25,308 nucleotides of DNA from a virus. The notes beneath the pieces are model-generated. The model did not search any database, was not told where the DNA came from, and saw only the letters and a list, made by a program, of their open reading frames with translations. The stretch is from positions 1 through 25,308 of the IMG/VR virus record IMGVR_UViG_3300006875_000148, one strand, 5' to 3'. This document shows positions 1 to 7,606 of this stretch, piece by piece. A program made the translations under genes and the position numbers. Positions within the stretch are counted from its first letter, which is position 1, and every line of letters begins with the position of its first letter.

Positions 1-528
1 TCCATTTGAAGTGCTAAGTCCAACTTGTTCAAAATAAATTCCGTCTCTATCATCAAAATATCCAGTTCTTTTAGTTGCATTTTGTTGAGGTGCATAAAAA
101 TTAAAAGAACTAAAAATTAACTGTCCTTTTCCTGGTTGATAATTATGATAAAACTTTGTTTGGTGAATACTAAATGCAGTAGATCCAATACCAGTTTGAA
201 GTCTTGCTGCTGCCTGATTTTGTATAAATATTACTGTTGATCCTGCACCAGAAACACTATCCAAAAAGTTTGGGTCAATGGCATAAAGGTGCTTATAGTC
301 ACCAAGAGTAAATAATTCAGAAACTCTTGCTCTACCAAATGCATCAACAGCATTTGTATCTGGATTAATAGTTACAACAGTCTCTGATGATATTCCAACA
401 GTTCCGGTGACTGGAAATGGATTTTGTGGACTAATTATTTGCCCATCACTTGATGCAACGCCTACAACTTCAAAAAGAGATCTTTCCTGATTTAAATAAT
501 CTTGTGTAGTTATATTCCACTGAGCCAT
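1..528 (-). CDS. Virion structural protein, N-terminal 176 residues (truncated by window edge)
   Basis: The frame opens with ATG at 528 (MAQWNITTQDYLNQ) and stays open for 176 codons to the window edge, so the C-terminus is missing. Visible motifs are AFGRARVSELFTLGDY around residues 60-75, a YQPGKGQ segment near 135, and KRTGYFDDRDGIYFEQ near 153-168. From memory, this pattern (AFGRxRVS, then YQPGK, then RxGYFDxxxGIxFE) belongs to a family of marine phage virion proteins of unknown exact role. The start codon overlaps the stop of the 105-residue gene as TAATG, so the two are probably translationally coupled. It lies after gp67 and the gp68-position gene, where T4 would proceed to the gene 21 protease. 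A head or head-surface protein is possible but not shown. Confidence 0.7.
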   Translation of the reverse strand, partial: MAQWNITTQDYLNQERSLFEVVGVASSDGQIISPQNPFPVTGTVGISSETVVTINPDTNAVDAFGRARVSELFTLGDYKHLYAIDPNFLDSVSGAGSTVIFIQNQAAARLQTGIGSTAFSIHQTKFYHNYQPGKGQLIFSSFNFYAPQQNATKRTGYFDDRDGIYFEQVGLSTSNG

Positions 529-845
529 TAATCAATCCATTCCAATTTTGACGGGTGATATCTTTGTGCGTTTTTGATGTTTAAATTTTTTTCTAAAACA
601 GGATAGATTTGATGAACAACTGCTCCGGGATAATTGGATTGTAATTGTTCACCAAGTTCTCTTGTGGAAGGAATTCCGTTTTTAGTAACCATTTCTAAAC
701 GATATAAGCTTCCATTCCACATTACATCGGCAACATACTCTTCACCAACTTGTTGTTGTTCTGGTTGAGAATTTACATAAAGATTTCCTGTAAAATCTCC
801 AGCAATATTGATTGATTCTGAAATAAATTGCTTATAGGATTTCAT
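528..845 (-). CDS. Putative internal head protein with capsid-targeting-like N-terminus (gp68 position)
   Basis: This 105-residue protein starts MKSYKQFISE. That matches in length and pattern the 10-residue capsid-targeting sequence of the T4 internal proteins (MKTYQEFIAE), which the prohead protease gp21 cuts after Glu10. ISE fits the gp21 (I/L)-x-E cleavage rule. The mature part (about residues 38-78) contains VMWNGSLYRLEM and EQLQSNYPGAVV, and resembles residues 411-452 of the 555-residue protein at 7607-9274. The gene follows gp67, where T4 carries prohead-core gene 68, but no sequence likeness to gp68 is evident. ATG at 845 overlaps the gp67 stop as ATGA. A Shine-Dalgarno-like GAGGA lies inside the acidic codons of gp67. 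Packaging into the head is inferred; the function is unknown. Confidence 0.85.
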   Translation of the reverse strand: MKSYKQFISESINIAGDFTGNLYVNSQPEQQQVGEEYVADVMWNGSLYRLEMVTKNGIPSTRELGEQLQSNYPGAVVHQIYPVLEKNLNIKNAQRYHPSKLEWID

Positions 846-1021
846 TCTTCCTCTTCGTAATCTTCCTCACCTTCTTCATCTTGTCCAAACATACTTGCCG
901 CTACTGCTGGACGGAAAGCATCAATTTTTTCTGCTGATTTAGAAAATAGTATATCTTTAATCTTATCACTGATCTGCGATGGTGGTTCATCAGCGATAAT
1001 CATATCCAAAAGGTCATCCAT
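842..1021 (-). CDS. g67: Prohead core protein gp67-like
   Basis: This 59-residue protein starts MDDLLDMIIADEPPSQISDK, continues with IKDILFSKSAEKIDAFRP, and ends in a strongly acidic tail (residues 48-59 are nearly all Glu/Asp). T4 gp67 (PIP) is a small prohead scaffold-core protein with the same layout: a short helical N-terminal part and an acidic tail, encoded just after the portal gene. T4 gp67 is about 80 residues, so this one is shorter. The gene sits directly after g20, with a late promoter motif overlapping the g20 stop. Its stop overlaps the next start as ATGA. The call rests on position, the acidic tail and resemblance to marine-phage gp67 homologues. Confidence 0.8.
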   Translation of the reverse strand: MDDLLDMIIADEPPSQISDKIKDILFSKSAEKIDAFRPAVAASMFGQDEEGEEDYEEEE

Positions 1022-1045
1022 TTTAAATACCTAAGTAATTTTCTT

Positions 1046-1053
1046 TATTTATA
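1046..1053 (-). promoter_or_regulatory. Late promoter motif TATAAATA upstream of g67
   Basis: The minus strand reads TATAAATA here, identical to the T4 late promoter -10 box, 24 bases before the g67 ATG at 1021. It overlaps the g20 stop codon (ATA TAA ATA). Promoter activity is inferred from motif and position. Confidence 0.6.
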
Positions 1054-2731
1054 TCTCACCACCCTTGGGCATTTGTGGTGCTTTTATTCCTGGGGCTTCG
1101 GTTGCTGCTCCCTGTGATTCCAAATCTGGTTCCATTACTGGTTGACCCAAATCCATTTGAGATGATTGGTCTAATGGCATACCTGTTGCTGGATCTACCG
1201 GAGCATTTGGATCTGGAATAAGACCATCTTTAATTTCTTTTTCTATTAGAGCATCTTGCTCAAGAATTTCAACATCGGTTTGGCGAAGAATCTTTCTTCT
1301 TACATAATCTTGAGAGAAATATTTTCCAACATATGGTTCGGCAACTTGAACCATATTAAGTCTCTCAGTCATTAACTCAGCATCTTTTAATTCTGAGAAA
1401 TGATTATCATAAAGGAAATCATATTGAATATGCTCGCTCATTATTTCCCAATCTTCTGGGGTAATAATGTTTTTGAGAATTAACTGAGTTCTCAACATAT
1501 CATTAAACATATTTGAGAATCTCTTTCTCAAACGTCCAACAAATTTTGTAAACTTAAGTTCGTCTCTTAAAATCTCAGAAGAACGACCTAAGTTAAATCC
1601 ACCTTCACCATCCATTCTTGATGGAGGAACATTCAGTGAACGATATAGTTTTTTCTTAAAATATTCAATATCAGTGATCTCTCCAAGATTTTGACCACCA
1701 GGAAGTGTGGTGATTTCGGTTCCTCTACCACCTTCACGACGAGGGAGCCAGAAATCTTCAAGCATTGCCATATACTTTTTATCATCACGAATTTCGCCAG
1801 TGTTAGCGTCATACACTAACTTATTACGATAACGCATCATAACATCACGGAGATATTGCTCTGCTTTGACCTTGGGTAGATTGCCAACATCAATATAGAA
1901 AATTCTACGCTCAGGAGCACGAGATAATCTATAGATAACCAGTGAATCTTCAATCATGCGGAGCTGATTAAGAGACTTGATTGCTTTGTGAAGATATGAA
2001 AGAGTATTTCCCTTATTTCTATCTACTAATCCTGATGTACAATATGTAATAGAGTCTTTGGACATTTTAATTCCTTGACTCGCACCAGTAGCGTTTATGT
2101 TTCCTGTTGGTTGAGATCCTTTCGGATTATAGATAAAATATTCTTCAATATCAGGAAAGCTATAATCCATTGGATTATCACTTTGGATTTTTGAAATATT
2201 AAATCTATCTTCTGGCTTCTTTTTATTCTGTCTAACATAACGCATCTTCATTGCGTCAATATAACGCAACTCTTGAATTCCGTCTTGGGGATTTTTTAAA
2301 TCAATTACTTTATGATAGTAAAGTCTACCATCAACATACCAATTTCTATAAATTTCGTGAGACTTTTTATCAAAATCCAGTAAATCTAGAACGAATTTGA
2401 ATTCTTGTCTGATTTTCTTTTTAATCCCATCGCTAGCATTTAAATTATCTAAATCTATTTGGACGGGAGTATCATTTGTATCTGATACAATTGCTTCATT
2501 TACAATGTCTTCAATAGCACTATCAACTTCTGGATGAAGTGCCATTTCTCTATATCTTTTGATTAATTCATATTCAGTTCTATAAACACCCTCAATATCT
2601 ACATAGGAACCAAAAAAACCACTACTCATGTAGTGGTCAACCCCGTCCTCGTTGTTTTGAGGAACAGGGGAGACTACTCCAGGAGATAGTGGCTCATTAT
2701 CTTCTATAGAAAATCCAAATAACTTTGCCAT
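1049..2731 (-). CDS. g20: Portal vertex protein gp20
   Basis: This 560-residue protein matches T4 gp20 (524 residues) along its length. Shared segments include YEVD/HPEVD-type N-terminal text, WYVDGRLYYHKVID, SGLVDRNKG, YLHKAIKSLNQLRMIEDSLV, IYRLSRAPERRIFYIDVGN, LVYDANTGEI, MLEDFWLPRREGG and TTLPGGQNLGEI. The portal is a dodecameric ring at one head vertex. It nucleates prohead assembly, docks the gp16/gp17 terminase for DNA entry and later carries the neck. The C-terminal 60 residues are rich in Pro, Gln and Asp/Glu, an extension relative to T4. The ATG at 2731 follows a 36-base gap after g19, with a NATAAATA motif overlapping the g19 stop. The gene is intact and unambiguous. Confidence 0.97.
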   Translation of the reverse strand: MAKLFGFSIEDNEPLSPGVVSPVPQNNEDGVDHYMSSGFFGSYVDIEGVYRTEYELIKRYREMALHPEVDSAIEDIVNEAIVSDTNDTPVQIDLDNLNASDGIKKKIRQEFKFVLDLLDFDKKSHEIYRNWYVDGRLYYHKVIDLKNPQDGIQELRYIDAMKMRYVRQNKKKPEDRFNISKIQSDNPMDYSFPDIEEYFIYNPKGSQPTGNINATGASQGIKMSKDSITYCTSGLVDRNKGNTLSYLHKAIKSLNQLRMIEDSLVIYRLSRAPERRIFYIDVGNLPKVKAEQYLRDVMMRYRNKLVYDANTGEIRDDKKYMAMLEDFWLPRREGGRGTEITTLPGGQNLGEITDIEYFKKKLYRSLNVPPSRMDGEGGFNLGRSSEILRDELKFTKFVGRLRKRFSNMFNDMLRTQLILKNIITPEDWEIMSEHIQYDFLYDNHFSELKDAELMTERLNMVQVAEPYVGKYFSQDYVRRKILRQTDVEILEQDALIEKEIKDGLIPDPNAPVDPATGMPLDQSSQMDLGQPVMEPDLESQGAATEAPGIKAPQMPKGGEI

Positions 2732-2761
2732 AATTTATTAGTTTAGAATTAATCTTTAGAC

Positions 2762-2769
2762 TATTTATT
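2762..2769 (-). promoter_or_regulatory. Late promoter motif AATAAATA upstream of g20
   Basis: The minus strand reads AATAAATA, fitting the NATAAATA form of T4-like late promoters. It overlaps the g19 stop (GGC TAA TAAATA) and lies about 30 bases before the g20 start at 2731. Activity is inferred. Confidence 0.5.
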
Positions 2770-3367
2770 AGCCGTTAGAACCGCCAGCCGCAACTATGTT
2801 AAATGATTGAACTTGGAATTCTACGGTAAATTCTTCAATTGTGTCTGAAGAATCATAGGAAAGATCAATTGCTGAAACATTTGTTGGGAAAATATCAACA
2901 AATTCATACTCAGCAAGAACGGAGTTAGCGTTTCCACTGTTATCTTGGCTGCTTGCTGTTGATCCTCTACCCAGCTGGAATACTCTGGCAGTAGCCATGT
3001 ATGCTGAAGGATCAGTTGCTCCAAGATTGAGTTCAAGACTCGCAATTTGATTTGACCACTCTTCAAATGCTCTTCTCAATACGAAGTCTTCATCATTGAT
3101 GACAGTTACTGTCCATGCGTCAATAGTTCTATCACCAGCTACCTTGAATGTTCTTCCACGGAAAGGAACATCAATGGATCCAATGTTTTGTGCTGGAAGC
3201 TGTGCTGCTTTACACATAAACTGGAATTTGTCAGCGTCAAATGTTGGAAGGTCAAATCCAAGTTCACTCAATGTCATCTCGACCACAAATAGATTGGGGC
3301 GAGCACCGCCCCCAACGAGTGATGATTTAAACTGAGAGATAGTTTTGTTTTCTTTTGTTGTTGCCAT
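2768..3367 (-). CDS. g19: Tail tube protein gp19
   Basis: This 199-residue protein resembles T4 gp19 (163 residues). Shared features are the early ARPNLFVVEM, the FMCKAAQLPAQNIGSIDVPF stretch (T4: FQCKATALPA), VAGDRTIDAWTVTVINDE, IFPTNVSAIDLSYDSSD, and the final strand EEFTVEFQVQSF. gp19 hexamers stack into the inner tail tube through which DNA passes. The extra length relative to T4 lies in an N-terminal arm and a Ser/Gly/Asn-rich loop (GRGSTASSQDNSGNANS), probably surface-exposed. The ATG at 3367 has an excellent Shine-Dalgarno (AAAGGAGG) 7-8 bases upstream, the strongest in the window. That fits a protein made in very high copy. Confidence 0.96.
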   Translation of the reverse strand: MATTKENKTISQFKSSLVGGGARPNLFVVEMTLSELGFDLPTFDADKFQFMCKAAQLPAQNIGSIDVPFRGRTFKVAGDRTIDAWTVTVINDEDFVLRRAFEEWSNQIASLELNLGATDPSAYMATARVFQLGRGSTASSQDNSGNANSVLAEYEFVDIFPTNVSAIDLSYDSSDTIEEFTVEFQVQSFNIVAAGGSNG

Positions 3368-3374
3368 TGTTAAG

Positions 3375-3382
3375 TCCTCCTT
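3375..3382 (-). promoter_or_regulatory. Strong ribosome binding site of g19
   Basis: The minus strand reads AAGGAGGA-type sequence just ahead of the g19 ATG at 3367, near-perfect complementarity to the 16S rRNA tail. A weaker TCTAAATA, one base off the late-promoter form, lies just upstream at 3387-3394. It is too uncertain to call as a promoter. Confidence 0.65.
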
Positions 3383-3402
3383 TTGTTATTTAGATTATAA
3401 AG

Positions 3403-5619
3403 TTAAACTGTACCAGCTACTTCTTCAAAACTTACACCAGTTCTGGTAGCAACAAAGGTCAGAGTTACATAGTTAATAGACTTAGCAGGCTTCAGGAAGA
3501 TGTCTGCTCTGAATTCATTATTATCAATAACATCAGGAGTATTGTTTGAACTATCACAAACAACTAAGAATCCATAAAGTCCTCTCTTTGCTTGAACATC
3601 GCGGAGATATGGTTCAACAATATTTCTAAAGTTTGCTCTTGTTAGCTCATCATTCAGTTCAAAGAGTTGTGCTTGTGCTGCTCTCTGAAGTGCTTGTTCA
3701 ATTGTGAGGAACAAGCGGCGAACATTGATTCTATCAAACGCTGAAGAGTATCCTAGAGCAGTCTTATCGCCAAATAGGAGAGTACCGATTCCAGGTTGAG
3801 TAACAATAGCGTTTATTCTCTGAGGATATAACTTATCTCTCTGTGCCTTGCTTGGGTTGTATGCCAACTTAACAGCATTGTTTATGATGCCACGCTGTTG
3901 ACCAGCAGGAGAGAACCATGGATAGGCAACAATGTTGGTGCGAGTCATTAGACCAGCAACATCCGCATTACATGGAATGTAACGGAACTTGTTGTTAAAT
4001 CTATCATAGGTGTACTTGTATCCACTATCAAAAACAGCATATGATGAAGATGATAGTGAACTGAAGTAGTTAACTAGATTATTTGTTTGAGTCGTAGTGT
4101 TTGTTATTCCGATTAGGTCTCCTCTGTGAGGACCAACTGTAGCAACACAATCTTTTCTTTCATTTGCAAGAGAGATTAGATAGTTTGCTTTTGCTTGAGA
4201 GTCTGCCCTATCTGTTAATCCAGGACCCATGATTAGGTAATCAACTTCCACTTCATCTTGATTTGAGAAGAGTCCATAAGAAGTGATTAGATTACCTAGA
4301 GTTGCTTTCATTCCACCAGCAGCAGAGTAGTCAACTCCACCCCCTAAAGTGTAGGTTACATTTCCAATTGCCGAGAAAGTTACATCCTGTGCGTTTTGTC
4401 CCCACAGACCATCTCCAGTTGTGATTGGAGTAAAGGAAGCAGCAGCGACTCCACTATAGGTAGTGAATCCAGTAGCTCTTGGAGCGGTTCCCCAATAAGC
4501 ATCTGCAGCAGATGATGGATTTCCCCCAGCATATACTTGAGTTGAAAAATCAGCAATGTACTGCTCGTACCAAATTCTCTGTGGAGAATTGACAGAGGAA
4601 ATTGAATCAAGTGCTTTTGAAAGTCCTACATGCTTCTCCAGGATATTGCCTTGAATTCCTGTTACAGATCCTAAGTCATCAACAACAACAACATGAATTC
4701 CATCACCTTTACCACTTCTTTCTAAAGAATATGCATTTGATGTTGGTTTTGGAGCAATAGACTTCCAATAAACTGTGCTATTTGTTAATCCGAGAGTCTG
4801 TTGATCATACCAGTCAGTTACAGTTGCTGGTGTATATGGGGCAGTGGCAGAAACACCAGTATTGATACCAGAACTATTTACAAAATAAACTGAATCTGAA
4901 GTATCAAAAGAGTTGAATGCTCCACCTTCTGCATAGTCAATTTTTGTTTCTGTTCCAGCAGAGGAAACTCTAGAAACGATTTTTACTGTAATTTTGCTAT
5001 TTGAATTTGTCGCATCTGTGCTAACACCCGTGATAATTCCTTTTAGGTGTCCAGTAAATGTTGAAGTGCTTCCAGAACCGGCAAGAGTTCCAGATACTGC
5101 TGCAGTAATACCATAACCAATAACAGCACCAGCATTGCCTAAGTTTGTGGTAGTGATACCGATAATTTGGTCTGCTAGGTCATCAATTACACAAACCTTT
5201 AATGAGTTTGCCCAAGAACCAGGGTTCTTTGCTGCCCAATTAAAATCGTTTGCTTCTGCGTGATTATTGATATAATCATCATAGTTATCAATGTCTAATG
5301 ACGTTGTATACGCTGCACCAACGCCAGCATTTGAGTTATTGAGAGTTGTTCCACCAGTTCGTACAACCTTTAGAACTCCACCATATGAGAGAAAAGATGA
5401 AGCACTCATCCAGTATTCGTATTGGGAATCTGTTGAGAGTGGTTTTCCGAATACGTTAATAAGGTCTTGTTCTGTTGTGATGTCAATTGGGTAATCAACA
5501 GGTCCAATTGGGAAAGGTCCAGCAATGGCACCAATATTATCTAAAACATTATCAGCTCTTCCTACAGTTAGATCAACTTCCCTGACGAGTACGCCTGGAG
5601 ATAATTGAGGAGTCGCCAT
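3403..5619 (-). CDS. g18: Contractile tail sheath protein gp18
   Basis: This 738-residue protein begins MATPQLSPGVLVREVDLT, the typical T4-like sheath N-terminus, followed by AGPFPIGPVD. The C-terminal third carries the conserved sheath core: VAYPWFSPAGQQRGIINN, ALGYSSAFDRINVRRLFL, ANFRNIVEPYLRDVQAKRG and a last strand block ending TGVSFEEV. Sheath subunits surround the gp19 tube and contract on infection. It is longer than T4 gp18 (659 residues). The extra length is probably in the Ser/Thr/Gly-rich middle (about residues 90-400), which in sheath proteins forms protruding outer domains. The ATG at 5619 has a GGAG 6 bases upstream and a NATAAATA motif about 36 bases upstream. Confidence 0.96.
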   Translation of the reverse strand: MATPQLSPGVLVREVDLTVGRADNVLDNIGAIAGPFPIGPVDYPIDITTEQDLINVFGKPLSTDSQYEYWMSASSFLSYGGVLKVVRTGGTTLNNSNAGVGAAYTTSLDIDNYDDYINNHAEANDFNWAAKNPGSWANSLKVCVIDDLADQIIGITTTNLGNAGAVIGYGITAAVSGTLAGSGSTSTFTGHLKGIITGVSTDATNSNSKITVKIVSRVSSAGTETKIDYAEGGAFNSFDTSDSVYFVNSSGINTGVSATAPYTPATVTDWYDQQTLGLTNSTVYWKSIAPKPTSNAYSLERSGKGDGIHVVVVDDLGSVTGIQGNILEKHVGLSKALDSISSVNSPQRIWYEQYIADFSTQVYAGGNPSSAADAYWGTAPRATGFTTYSGVAAASFTPITTGDGLWGQNAQDVTFSAIGNVTYTLGGGVDYSAAGGMKATLGNLITSYGLFSNQDEVEVDYLIMGPGLTDRADSQAKANYLISLANERKDCVATVGPHRGDLIGITNTTTQTNNLVNYFSSLSSSSYAVFDSGYKYTYDRFNNKFRYIPCNADVAGLMTRTNIVAYPWFSPAGQQRGIINNAVKLAYNPSKAQRDKLYPQRINAIVTQPGIGTLLFGDKTALGYSSAFDRINVRRLFLTIEQALQRAAQAQLFELNDELTRANFRNIVEPYLRDVQAKRGLYGFLVVCDSSNNTPDVIDNNEFRADIFLKPAKSINYVTLTFVATRTGVSFEEVAGTV

Positions 5620-5654
5620 TTTTTTCTCCGTAAAGTCTCAGTTTATCTACAAAA

Positions 5655-5662
5655 TATTTATT
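5655..5662 (-). promoter_or_regulatory. Late promoter motif AATAAATA upstream of g18
   Basis: The minus strand reads AATAAATA in the 83-base gap between the zinc-finger gene and g18, about 36 bases before the g18 ATG. Of the six motifs, this is the only one lying wholly in intergenic DNA. No convincing terminator hairpin is visible in this gap. Activity is inferred. Confidence 0.55.
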
Positions 5663-5702
5663 AAAAACTTACTTTTCGCAGGGGAAATGGGACGTGAATT
5701 AA

Positions 5703-5933
5703 TTACCAGTCAGGATATTCCCACTTATCAAGAACTCTACTAACCATTCTACTGGTGACAACTCTTTTAATTGTGCAATCTTTACACTCATATGAATAAG
5801 AAGAAGAAACAGCTCCTCTATCTTTACGTGTTCTATAAAAACTGTCTATTAGATTTTTAGTTTCTCCACAAACTCTACACCTTCTATCAACAAGCAACAA
5901 ATGACCTAAGTTTATCTGCTTGTCTATTTCCAT
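5703..5933 (-). CDS. Small four-cysteine zinc-finger protein downstream of g17
   Basis: This 76-residue protein has two CxxC pairs, Cys19/Cys22 (CRVC) and Cys50/Cys53 (CKDC), separated by 27 residues, the layout of a zinc ribbon or treble clef. Between them lies IDSFYRTRKDRG, and a basic stretch (TIKRVVTSRMVSRV) follows. The ATG at 5933 forms a TAATG overlap with the g17 stop and has GGGAG 8 bases upstream. An in-frame GTG at 5948 would add five residues but has no comparable site. The Cys/basic layout resembles zinc-binding parts of phage HNH-type or transcription-related proteins. No HNH catalytic histidines are visible, so I call only a zinc-binding protein. Coupling to g17 hints at a late role. 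Confidence 0.82.
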   Translation of the reverse strand: MEIDKQINLGHLLLVDRRCRVCGETKNLIDSFYRTRKDRGAVSSSYSYECKDCTIKRVVTSRMVSRVLDKWEYPDW

Positions 5934-7588
5934 TACCTGTACTCCCACATATATGCCATGTCACCATACTCATCAGTAAACCATCTATCTCCACTAGAAT
6001 CTACAAAGGTTTCTTCATCATTCATACCATCTACGATAAATCCAAATGGTGCCATGTCCTGTTCAATCTGATTTTTCTGCTCATCGTATATTCTCTTTCT
6101 TACGTCTTGATCTGTTAATTCTTTAAAATAGTCTTGAGCAACTAACCAAGCATATATTACTAAGCACATTGCTAGGTCGTCATTACAACCCTCTTCTGCC
6201 TCAAAAGAATTATGCTTTTGGACAAAAGTTGTCAATTCAGATATAATCTCATAATCTTTAAATATTAATTTATCTTCTTCAATAATAGTTTTTAAATTTA
6301 GAGATCCAACTTTTTTTACCGTCTTGGACATTTTAACTCCCAACTGAGTCTTCTTTCCAGAAAATCCTTGTCCAACTATTTGTCCAGCTCTACCTCTCAT
6401 AGAACACATTAAAACATTCTGATATTCCAAGTCATAATGAAGAAGTGATGCTACCTGATCACCTATATCATTAACCTCACATAAAATATAAGCACCATTA
6501 TAATTTTTTGCTACTTCATATATGATATTAGGAAATAGCATTGGTTTAATTTCATTATTCCTGTACTTTGCCACCACTTTATGTGGAAAGTTAGTTATAT
6601 CAACTACAACAAAAGCAGAATAATCTTCACTTACTCCTCTAGCAACATCAACAGTAATCACATAATCATGTTCATCTTGAACATCTTCATACACGTCTAG
6701 TCCGGCATTTCTTTTTAATGGATGATCGTATACTAGATTTCTAAGTTTGCTTGGAGCAATAAGTGTATCTACAGATCCTAGGAATTCGCATTCAAACTCA
6801 ACCTTAAATTGTTGCTCTGATGTATTGGCAATTGTTTGAGCTTTCCATGCCTCATCTCTTCCAGGAACTTCACTCCAATGAACATCGGTAAAGATATATT
6901 CATTTTTACCTTTCTCGGCATCATGCCACATTCGGTAAAAATGATTCATACCCTTTGGGGTAGAAACAATAATTACTTTTGTAGATTTACCTGAAGAAAT
7001 TGTTGGATATACTGAACTAAAGAAGTCATCCGCAATATGATTGGGGACAAACGCAAATTCGTCCAAAAAGATAATATTGAATGACATACCACGAACCGCA
7101 GAAGCAGAAGTAGAAGCAGCGAGGATTTTACTTCCGTTTTCCAATTCCAAGGAACCTTTGTTCCAAGAAATGATACCCTGCTGCATCCACTTTGGTAAGT
7201 TTTCATAAGCAGTTTGAAGTCTGTCTAATAGTTCTCTAGCAGTTGCTGCTTTGTTTGCAAGAATACCAATATTTACATTATCATTAAAAACTGCATAATG
7301 TAAAAGAAAAGATACTACAGTGGTAGATTTTCCCGTCTGGCGGGGCATCTTGCAAATATTAAATCTATTTTGGTGAAATCTATTTACAAGTTTTTCTTGA
7401 AATGGATACATCTTGAACGGTTGTAATCCATAGTCAAGGGTGACAATTTTTACATAATTTTTAGCAAAATATACCGGATCATCTTTACATTTAATAAACT
7501 CTTCAATTTGCTCCTGAGTAAACTCTATTGGAGTATTTGCTTTCTTTAAGAGTGGATTACCAAGGTAAATATCATTTCCATTTGACAT
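5933..7588 (-). CDS. g17: Terminase large subunit gp17 (packaging ATPase and nuclease)
   Basis: This 551-residue protein is the DNA-packaging motor docked on the portal. The N-terminal ATPase shows Walker A PRQTGKST (residues 82-89), Walker B NIIFLDEFAF (171-180, with D176 and catalytic E177) and coupling motif VSTPKG (209-213). The C-terminal RNase H-like nuclease, which cuts the concatemer, shows acidic residues in VDVARG (D314), CEVNDIGDQV (E371/D374) and CNDDLAMC (D470/D471), matching the T4 gp17 triad pattern. The T4 protein is 610 residues. ATG at 7588 is preceded by AAGAGGA at optimal spacing, 18 bases after the 555-residue gene. The stop overlaps the next start as TAATG. Unlike T4, the gene is not adjacent to g16. 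Confidence 0.97.
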   Translation of the reverse strand: MSNGNDIYLGNPLLKKANTPIEFTQEQIEEFIKCKDDPVYFAKNYVKIVTLDYGLQPFKMYPFQEKLVNRFHQNRFNICKMPRQTGKSTTVVSFLLHYAVFNDNVNIGILANKAATARELLDRLQTAYENLPKWMQQGIISWNKGSLELENGSKILAASTSASAVRGMSFNIIFLDEFAFVPNHIADDFFSSVYPTISSGKSTKVIIVSTPKGMNHFYRMWHDAEKGKNEYIFTDVHWSEVPGRDEAWKAQTIANTSEQQFKVEFECEFLGSVDTLIAPSKLRNLVYDHPLKRNAGLDVYEDVQDEHDYVITVDVARGVSEDYSAFVVVDITNFPHKVVAKYRNNEIKPMLFPNIIYEVAKNYNGAYILCEVNDIGDQVASLLHYDLEYQNVLMCSMRGRAGQIVGQGFSGKKTQLGVKMSKTVKKVGSLNLKTIIEEDKLIFKDYEIISELTTFVQKHNSFEAEEGCNDDLAMCLVIYAWLVAQDYFKELTDQDVRKRIYDEQKNQIEQDMAPFGFIVDGMNDEETFVDSSGDRWFTDEYGDMAYMWEYR

Positions 7589-7606
7589 AATATAATCCTC
7601 TTAATT

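Noticed and set aside
3387-3394. TCTAAATA as a late promoter for g19
   Set aside because: It departs from NATAAATA by one base and lies so close to the g19 start that any transcript would barely include the ribosome site.
5620-5702. Possible terminator or small RNA in the longest intergenic gap
   Set aside because: No stable GC-rich hairpin followed by a T-run was seen on either strand. Only a late-promoter motif and a ribosome site are supported.
5703-5933. Zinc-finger protein as an HNH homing endonuclease
   Set aside because: Only the two CxxC pairs are present. No H-N-H catalytic residues or DNA-binding domain are visible in 76 residues.
5946-5948. GTG at 5948 as start of the zinc-finger protein
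   Set aside because: The ATG at 5933 forms a TAATG coupling with g17 and has a well-placed GGGAG. The GTG has neither.
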